In this document: one piece after another, positions 58,867 to 64,000 of the stretch
How positions within the stretch are numbered: position 1 is the stretch's first letter
Layout of the letters: each line of letters starts with the position of its first letter
NCBI GenBank assembly: GCA_031761875.1
Contig: CP134492.1
Span: 4,154,001-4,218,000 of the forward strand
From: Bacillaceae bacterium IKA-2
GTDB taxonomy: Bacteria > Bacillota > Bacilli > Bacillales > Anaerobacillaceae
Length of the DNA: 64,000 nucleotides
Reading direction: 5' to 3'
The notes under the pieces: generated by a model
Told to the model about the DNA's origin: nothing
Seen by the model: only the letters and a program-made list of their open reading frames with translations
Databases searched by the model: none
Made by a program: the position numbers and the translations under genes

Positions 58867-58980
58867 GTGAGTTTATATGATTATATCCAGTCTATTAATA
58901 ATATGCTAGAAACTGCAAAAGAAGAGTCCAGTGAAGTTTATGTTTGTCTCGAGGATTTGGAATTACTTTTTTTCGAGTGA
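58867..58980 (+). CDS. short conserved-looking ORF, 37 residues
   Basis: GTG start eight bases after GGGAG; encodes MSLYDYIQSINNMLETAKEE-type acidic sequence ending in LEDLELLFFE. Amphipathic and probably helical. No family recognised. It lies between divergent genes and has a proper ribosome site, which is the only support. Confidence 0.4.
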   Translation: MSLYDYIQSINNMLETAKEESSEVYVCLEDLELLFFE

Positions 58981-59102
58981 TTTCCAGAAGAATCTAATCA
59001 GGACAATGTCCCTATTTCTACTTTCTAACATAACTTTAGTTTATGCGAATAATTATAGAATGAAGTGTTTTCGCAAAAATTAGTTTCGAGAGGAGAGGGA
59101 TT

Positions 59103-59882
59103 ATGTATCAACAGCCATTTCAACCAGTTAATAAATTAGCTCAAGATGCTCAAATGTATGATTTACTTGCAAATTATTATAAATACCTTGACCCGCAAAA
59201 ACATATTTACTATTACCAATTACATTTCAGCTGTATGCAACAACTTTGTCATACTCAAGCCTATCCATTAAGAAATTCAGGAGGAAATCCATCGCATAGT
59301 GGAGGGCAGGCAAAGATTCGAGTACTTCATGCCTCACCTGATGCACCAAGAGTGGATGTTTATATTAATGATGAAAAAAGATTAGAAAACATGTTTTATT
59401 ATCAAATTACTCCATATATAAATTTACCAGCTGGCACACACCAAGTTCAAATTTATCCAGCAGGTCAAAAGAACACTCCTGTTCTTAGCGAAAATATTAC
59501 AATCCAATCAGGTAGCAACTATACTGTAGCTGCAGCTGGACTTCAAAAAGAACTTCGCTTAGTCTCAGTTGTCGATACGACAGCTATTCCAAGTGGAAAA
59601 TTAAAAGCTCGTTTTTTGCATTTGTCAGCTAATGCGCCAGCAGTTGATATTGCACTGGCCGAAGGCGATGTTTTATTTAAAAATATTTCCTTTGGTAATG
59701 TTTCAGATTACCTTGAACTAGCACCAGGAACCGTAACCCTTGAAGTTCGTCTAGCGGGAACAAAGGATGTGGTCTTAACGCTGCGAAATACTGAGCTTAA
59801 AGCAAACCAAGCTTACACAATAACAGCAATTGGACTTGTTGATGGTACACCACGCTTAGAAGCATTAATTTTACAACCGTAA
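59103..59882 (+). CDS. DUF4397 protein with two domains
   Basis: A 259-residue protein. After a Gln/Tyr-rich N-terminus of about 65 residues, two DUF4397 domains are visible: KIRVLHASPDAPRVDVYIND...AAAG and KARFLHLSANAPAVDIALAEGD...ITAIG. Beta-sandwich domains of this type are usually extracellular or on surfaces. There is no signal peptide, and the N-terminal region (MYQQPFQPVNKLAQDAQMYD) is like spore-coat proteins of bacilli, so a spore-surface role is possible. That is inference. Confidence 0.82.
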   Translation: MYQQPFQPVNKLAQDAQMYDLLANYYKYLDPQKHIYYYQLHFSCMQQLCHTQAYPLRNSGGNPSHSGGQAKIRVLHASPDAPRVDVYINDEKRLENMFYYQITPYINLPAGTHQVQIYPAGQKNTPVLSENITIQSGSNYTVAAAGLQKELRLVSVVDTTAIPSGKLKARFLHLSANAPAVDIALAEGDVLFKNISFGNVSDYLELAPGTVTLEVRLAGTKDVVLTLRNTELKANQAYTITAIGLVDGTPRLEALILQP

Positions 59883-59971
59883 TAGAGAGTGTTGGATAGT
59901 TGGTTAGTCATTAGTTGGTTAGGTAGGTCATCGGCTTTAAGTGCTGTTTGTTCAGGCTTGACTTACTTTGA

Positions 59972-60035
59972 CTTTCCAACTTTCCAACTTTTTAACTTTT
60001 TAACTTTTTAACTTTTTAACTTTTTAACTTTTTAA
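59972..60035. repeat. perfect octamer tandem array
   Basis: Two CTTTCCAA units followed by six CTTTTTAA units, all in exact 8-bp register. It lies between the DUF4397 gene and the AEC transporter gene. Related words at 47168-47207 and 51224-51271. Confidence 0.92.
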
Positions 60036-60066
60036 AACAATTCTTCATTCCATATTCATTAACAGG

Positions 60067-60963
60067 TCATCCTAATACCGTAAGTAAAATCGTAATAGTT
60101 AAGACACTAAATAGCGTCGTAATTAATGTGATCGTCGATACTAGCTGCGGTTCACTTTCAAACTGCACAGCATACATCACCATCGTTGCTGCTGAAGGCA
60201 TCGCCGCTAAAACAATTAGTACTTTTGCTAATAGTGGATCAAAAGGAAGTACTAATGTGATCAAATATGCAAGTACTGGGGAAACTATTAGTCGGATGAT
60301 AACTCCAAAGCTAATACTATCCCACTCAAACTTCCCCCATTTAATATTAGCAAGCTGCATCCCTAAAATGAGCATCACAGTAGGAATAGCTGCATCGGCT
60401 ATTATGTTAACCGTGTTAAATAAATTACTAGGAAGCTCAACTTCAAATCCCTTTAGCAAAAGAGCAACAATAACTGCATATGTAGTTGGCATCCCCAGTA
60501 TCGAGCGAATTGCCATGCGTACCCCTGCACCACCGCGAGCAGCATAGTAAACACCAAATGAATTCATAATAATTGATTGCAACACCATAAATGATACAGC
60601 AAAAGCAAACCCAGCTTCACCGTAAGCAAAAAGAATGATTGGCGCTCCATAATTACCTGCATTCATGAAAGCTGTTGAAAGAATTAGACCGCTCTCATGG
60701 GATTGTGAATGTTTCTTTAGTTTTGAATATATTCTATTAATGATAATTAGGATAAATAAGAGTAGTAGTGAAAAAAACACAATATAAAAATATTGTATAT
60801 CTAACTTCACACTGTAAAAAGTCTTAAAAACAAGGGCTGGAACCATTATATAGATGGCTACCGTCGAAATAGCCTTCAGATGGACTTTTTTCCACTTTTG
60901 GACAAGAAAACCTATAAGGAAGACGAGAATAACCGGCAAAACAACTTGAAAAAAAATTGACAT
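60067..60963 (-). CDS. AEC family transporter (auxin efflux carrier type)
   Basis: The ATG at 60963 with GGTGGTG seven bases upstream gives 298 residues; a longer frame adds a hydrophilic, unlikely extension. About ten membrane helices: FFQVVLPVILVFLIGFLVQKW, STAFMNAGNYGAPIILFAYGEAGFAFAV (the N-x-G crossover), and FNTVNIIADAAIPTVMLILGMQLA. Family members move malate, malonate or other carboxylates; substrate unknown. Confidence 0.88.
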   Translation of the reverse strand: MSIFFQVVLPVILVFLIGFLVQKWKKVHLKAISTVAIYIMVPALVFKTFYSVKLDIQYFYIVFFSLLLLFILIIINRIYSKLKKHSQSHESGLILSTAFMNAGNYGAPIILFAYGEAGFAFAVSFMVLQSIIMNSFGVYYAARGGAGVRMAIRSILGMPTTYAVIVALLLKGFEVELPSNLFNTVNIIADAAIPTVMLILGMQLANIKWGKFEWDSISFGVIIRLIVSPVLAYLITLVLPFDPLLAKVLIVLAAMPSAATMVMYAVQFESEPQLVSTITLITTLFSVLTITILLTVLG

Positions 60964-61121
60964 TAACAGGCACCACCAGATTATTTTAAAAGTAATAGAA
61001 AATTTCTTCTCTCTAGAATAGCATGTTTGTCGATTGCTATCTATTAATTCACCTAGTAGTTTTATATTGGCCCATCGAAAACGCCTACCCAATATTAATG
61101 ACTAATAACTCTCTGCTTTCC

Positions 61122-61754
61122 CTATTTCACCAATCCATGCTTAAATGCATAAATCACAGCTTGGGTCCGATCATGAACTTCTAACTTACCCAAAATATTA
61201 CTTACATGAACTTTGACCGTTTTTATGGCAATGAATGCTTCATCAGCTATTTCTTGATTTGTTTTTCCTTCAGCAATTAATAGTAAAATTTCCATTTCCC
61301 GACTTGTAAGTTGCTCATGGGGTAAGATTAGTATGTTTTTACGCAGCTTCGTCATCATTTTCCCAGTAACTTCTGGCTCTAAAATTGATTGTCCTTTAAA
61401 TGTAGAACGAACCGCATTAGCAATATCACTTGCTTTTGAAGTTTTTAGCATATAACTTGTCGCGCCTGCCTCTAAGGCTGGATAGACTTTCTCATCATCA
61501 AGAAAAGAGGTTACAATAATTACTTTTGCCTCAGGCCATGCCTCAATAATTTTCCTCGTTGCTTCAATTCCATCCATTTCTTTCATCACTAAATCCATTA
61601 AAATAATGTCTGGTCGTAATTTGAGGGCAAGTTCTACACCCTTGGCACCGTTATCTGCCTCAGCAATTACCTCAATATCCTTTTGCGCCGATAAATAAGC
61701 AGTAACACCAATTCTTACCATTTCATGATCATCTACAAAAATTACTTTTATCAA
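61122..61754 (-). CDS. liaR: cell-envelope stress response regulator LiaR
   Basis: A 210-residue NarL-family regulator: D8-D9, phosphoacceptor D54 in IILMDLVMKEMDG, and a LuxR-type helix-turn-helix (LTSREMEILLLIAEGKTNQEIADEAFIAIKTVKVHVSNIL). It very closely resembles B. subtilis LiaR and staphylococcal VraR. Overlaps liaS by four bases. It should activate the liaH-type gene at the window's edge. Confidence 0.95.
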   Translation of the reverse strand: MIKVIFVDDHEMVRIGVTAYLSAQKDIEVIAEADNGAKGVELALKLRPDIILMDLVMKEMDGIEATRKIIEAWPEAKVIIVTSFLDDEKVYPALEAGATSYMLKTSKASDIANAVRSTFKGQSILEPEVTGKMMTKLRKNILILPHEQLTSREMEILLLIAEGKTNQEIADEAFIAIKTVKVHVSNILGKLEVHDRTQAVIYAFKHGLVK

Positions 61755-62788
61755 CTGTTAGTCACCTCCATTAACGGAACTTTTACTTCTAATCTCGTCC
61801 CTTTATTTTTTATGCTAACTACCTTTAAAGAACCACCAATTTCTTTCGCCCGTTCGTGCATATTTTGTAAACCATATGAACCGGTTTTTTCGTCGCTGAC
61901 ATCAAAGCCAACACCATCATCAGAAATCCGTAAAATTATTAAGTTGTCTCGGTTTAATAAGAGAATTTCTAGGCTAGTAGCCTTAGAGTGACGCAATGTA
62001 TTTGAAACTGACTCTTGAAGAATTCGAAATAAGTGATCTTCTACTCCTTTTTCTAGCTGGATAGACTCGATTTTCGATGAAATTTCCATCGGGACTTTTT
62101 GGGCCAATTCACCTAGTAGCTCTTTCATCCCTTCTTGAAGCGATTTTCCTTTCAAAGCTACAGGACGTAAGTGAAGAAGAAGTGCTCTCATTTCAAGCTG
62201 GGATTGGTGGATCATATCCTCGACCATTTTCAACTGTTTAGCCTCACCATTACCTTCCGAATATTTTGTTTCTGTTATTGCCGACATTAACATTGATGCC
62301 GCAAATAATTGCTGACTAACGGAATCATGAAGTTCACGAGCTAAACGGTTTCGCTCTTGGGAGACGATTTTTTGAACTAGCTTTTCTTGATCAATAGCTT
62401 TTTCACTAGCAAGTTTTTGGGTAGTTTTGACATGCTCTGCCATCTGTTTTTGGATGTTGCTAAGCTTCCCCCAAATCACTTCAATATCCTCTGAGGGTGG
62501 TGATGATCGCTCTTCTATGAGCCGTCCTTGTTCAAGATACCCAAGAGCAAATTCAATCTCTTCTACTTGTTTTTTATAAGTGGCACTACTAACAAGACCA
62601 AAGCTTATTCCCAACGCTATCGCTATCCCAGGAACAAAAAAGAGAATTGGCAAGTCAAAAATTCTTGTTTCTAGTAGTAAAGTCCAATCATCGACTGGGA
62701 AAATTGTTAGGTAGCTACCTGTAAATAAAGCAAAAAGAATTAGTGAAAACATGACACTCCAAAGCATTTGCCACTGGATCATCCTCAT
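61751..62788 (-). CDS. liaS: cell-envelope stress sensor kinase LiaS
   Basis: A 345-residue kinase with two N-terminal membrane helices and almost no external loop (intramembrane-sensing type), a HAMP-like linker, HisKA_3 with His154 in RLARELHDSVSQQLF, and HATPase motifs (RILQESVSNTLRHS; ISDDGVGFD). It overlaps both liaF (ATGA) and liaR. LiaF inhibits it without stress. Confidence 0.95.
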   Translation of the reverse strand: MRMIQWQMLWSVMFSLILFALFTGSYLTIFPVDDWTLLLETRIFDLPILFFVPGIAIALGISFGLVSSATYKKQVEEIEFALGYLEQGRLIEERSSPPSEDIEVIWGKLSNIQKQMAEHVKTTQKLASEKAIDQEKLVQKIVSQERNRLARELHDSVSQQLFAASMLMSAITETKYSEGNGEAKQLKMVEDMIHQSQLEMRALLLHLRPVALKGKSLQEGMKELLGELAQKVPMEISSKIESIQLEKGVEDHLFRILQESVSNTLRHSKATSLEILLLNRDNLIILRISDDGVGFDVSDEKTGSYGLQNMHERAKEIGGSLKVVSIKNKGTRLEVKVPLMEVTNS

Positions 62789-63519
62789 ATCCTTTTCACC
62801 TCTAATCTACCAATTCCCATTGAGGTAATAATTTTAATTTTTTGTGGAGCTTCTTGATAGTTTTCTGTTCGAAACTGCAACGTTTGATTAAGGAGCTTTT
62901 CATTTGCTTCCTCAAAAATATTAGTTGTTCCTGTTACAACTGAATGGGAGACACTAATTTCTATATCGTAGGGAACAAGAATTTGAATATTACCGAGTAA
63001 GTTGCGAATTGAAATGATCGATTCGCCTTTGGGCATAACTGTATTACTAAGATCAATCCTTACGTCACCAATTCCTGTTTGAATGTTCACATCATGCCAT
63101 TCATAGATTTCTTCAGGAGTTTTCTGGCGACCATAAAAAATCGACTTAAATAAGCTTTTTGAACGGATAATTTTGACACCACTGTTTATTTCCGATATTT
63201 CTTTTACAATTGGTTTAATTAACAGCGGACGCTTTTTTGACTTATAAAAATACATTAATATATAGGCAATAACCGCAAAAATCAAAAATTTAAAAATGAA
63301 CATATTAACAATAGCAAAAAATAGAAATAAACACCCTAACCCAAAAAACAGCTTCCCAATCGTGCTATTAAGTCGCTTGCGACCGAAATAGATAAAAATT
63401 CCTGAAAATAATACTGAGAAAATTAAGCCTTTATTAAAAAGGGTGATTTCTAATGCGAGAAGAAGTATTCCCATTAAAATGGTCCAGCTAATATAATCTG
63501 TTTTATTATGATTATCCAT
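62785..63519 (-). CDS. liaF: LiaF inhibitor protein
   Basis: The ATG at 63519, six bases after GAGGAGA, gives 244 residues. Four N-terminal hydrophobic segments are followed by the LiaF C-terminal domain (YEWHDVNIQTGIGDVRIDLSNTVMPKGESIISIRNLLGNIQILVPYDIEISVS). It keeps LiaS inactive in unstressed cells. The usual liaG gene is not between liaH and liaF here. Confidence 0.93.
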   Translation of the reverse strand: MDNHNKTDYISWTILMGILLLALEITLFNKGLIFSVLFSGIFIYFGRKRLNSTIGKLFFGLGCLFLFFAIVNMFIFKFLIFAVIAYILMYFYKSKKRPLLIKPIVKEISEINSGVKIIRSKSLFKSIFYGRQKTPEEIYEWHDVNIQTGIGDVRIDLSNTVMPKGESIISIRNLLGNIQILVPYDIEISVSHSVVTGTTNIFEEANEKLLNQTLQFRTENYQEAPQKIKIITSMGIGRLEVKRI

Positions 63520-63556
63520 AAACGGTCTCTCCTCGCTCATAATACATATCTTAAAT

Positions 63557-63602
63557 AAAAAGGCTGGCATTTAGAAAAGCGCAAGCGCCTTGATAGCCAG
63601 CT
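63557..63602 (-). terminator. terminator between the liaH-type gene and liaF, carrying a family C repeat
   Basis: GCTGGC (63563-63568) pairs with GCCAGC (63596-63601); on the minus strand a T run follows. The loop holds GAAAAGCGCAAGCGCC, a family C core. It would make transcription of liaF partly independent of the liaH-type gene. Confidence 0.7.
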
Positions 63603-63622
63603 AGTTAAAATATATCATGTTT

Positions 63623-64000
63623 TTACTGAGAAATCGCATCACTTTCTTGATTTTTTAATGTTTTCTCTAGTTGGGCAATTCGACTATCAATTGTATTACG
63701 GTAATACTGAGAGTTTGCTTGATGCTCTATACGATCAAGATATCGGTCCATTTCATCGAAACGAGAACCAATAGTGCCTGTGTCATTATTTCCTTCTAGC
63801 ATCTGGTTCATTCGGTGATGGGCACGAGTAATATTTTCTCTTCCCATTAACTCCATTCGTTTAATATGCATATCCTTTACCTTGTGTTTCATTTCTTCAT
63901 ACTTTTGTTCGAGTTCATATAAATGTGATGTGGCTTGGTCTAAGGAAAGCTTTAAGCGCTGCGCTCGCTCCTCATAATGTGTTTGCTCTTGAATGGCAAA
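63623..64000 (-). CDS. liaH: PspA/LiaH-family protein, C-terminal part
   Basis: The 5' end lies beyond the right edge; the visible 125 residues are a long charged coiled coil (YEERAQRLKLSLDQATSHLYELEQKYEEMKHKVKDMH in continuous helix) of the PspA/IM30 type, ending SDAISQ. PspA-like proteins form ring or rod scaffolds on stressed membranes. Placement before liaF-liaS-liaR makes LiaH the best match. Confidence 0.85.
   Translation of the reverse strand, partial: FAIQEQTHYEERAQRLKLSLDQATSHLYELEQKYEEMKHKVKDMHIKRMELMGRENITRAHHRMNQMLEGNNDTGTIGSRFDEMDRYLDRIEHQANSQYYRNTIDSRIAQLEKTLKNQESDAISQ

Overview
The window is chromosomal DNA from a low-GC, spore-forming member of the Bacillaceae. Three things support this. 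First, the spore genes sspE and sspK are present. Second, the rRNA operon is followed by 16 tRNAs in the order I recall for Bacillus subtilis rrnD/trnD (Asn-Ser-Glu-Val-fMet-Asp-Phe-Thr-Tyr-Trp-His-Gln-Gly-Cys-Leu-Leu). Third, there is long synteny with the B. subtilis yfhD...fabL-sspE...ygaC-ygaD-ygaE-hemL-bcp-perR-ygzB-ygxA-rrnD region. Ectoine synthesis genes and nos-type accessory genes suggest a salt-tolerant organism with some anaerobic or copper-dependent respiratory ability. A haloalkaliphilic genus such as Anaerobacillus would fit, but this is inference only.

Layout. 1-5631 (all minus strand): a flavin/electron-transfer module. It holds an ApbE-type FMN transferase, a NusG domain II membrane protein (EetA-like), a Gx/EetB-like membrane protein, an EcfT/FmnA-like membrane protein, a NreB/DegS-type histidine kinase, a NarL-type response regulator, and the start of an FMN-binding-type lipoprotein. 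6395-13922: tRNA cluster, 5S, 23S and 16S genes and three stacked promoters, all minus strand. 13935-33077: ygxA, ygzB, perR with its own Per box, a 2-hydroxyacid dehydrogenase, bcp, a two-TM potassium channel, a three-gene ABC-2 exporter, hemL, a full-length glutamate synthase, ygaE, ygaD, ygaC, a DUF3939-like gene, sspE and fabL. 33228-40286: accessory metabolism (a YfhS-like protein, an aminotransferase, a quinone oxidoreductase, paired half-size chromate transporters, a gamma-glutamyltransferase, an SDR). 40504-48757: the yfh cluster (mutY, yfhP, sspK, a YpzG-like gene, yfhH, recX, yfhF, yfhE, yfhD) with an L-lactate permease inserted. 49118-52809: nosD-nosL-nosY-nosF without nosZ. 53169-55706: ectABC. 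55918-60963: a TspO-like protein, a thioredoxin, a WG-repeat protein, a DUF4397 protein and an AEC transporter. 61122-64000: liaR-liaS-liaF and the 3' part of a liaH/pspA gene.

Main non-coding observations. (1) Two related 24-bp sites lie 25 bp upstream of -10-like hexamers, one before the lipoprotein gene and one before apbE. They are good candidates for the binding sites of the response regulator encoded between them. (2) A near-perfect 24-bp palindrome fills the spacer of the nosD promoter. (3) There are structured leaders at gltB and at the potassium-channel gene. (4) ygaD appears to start at a CTG codon. (5) At least three families of dispersed palindromic repeats occupy the intergenic regions, including one copy nested in another family and one that supplies the last codons of mutY. 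I saw no phage, transposase, CRISPR array or plasmid gene.
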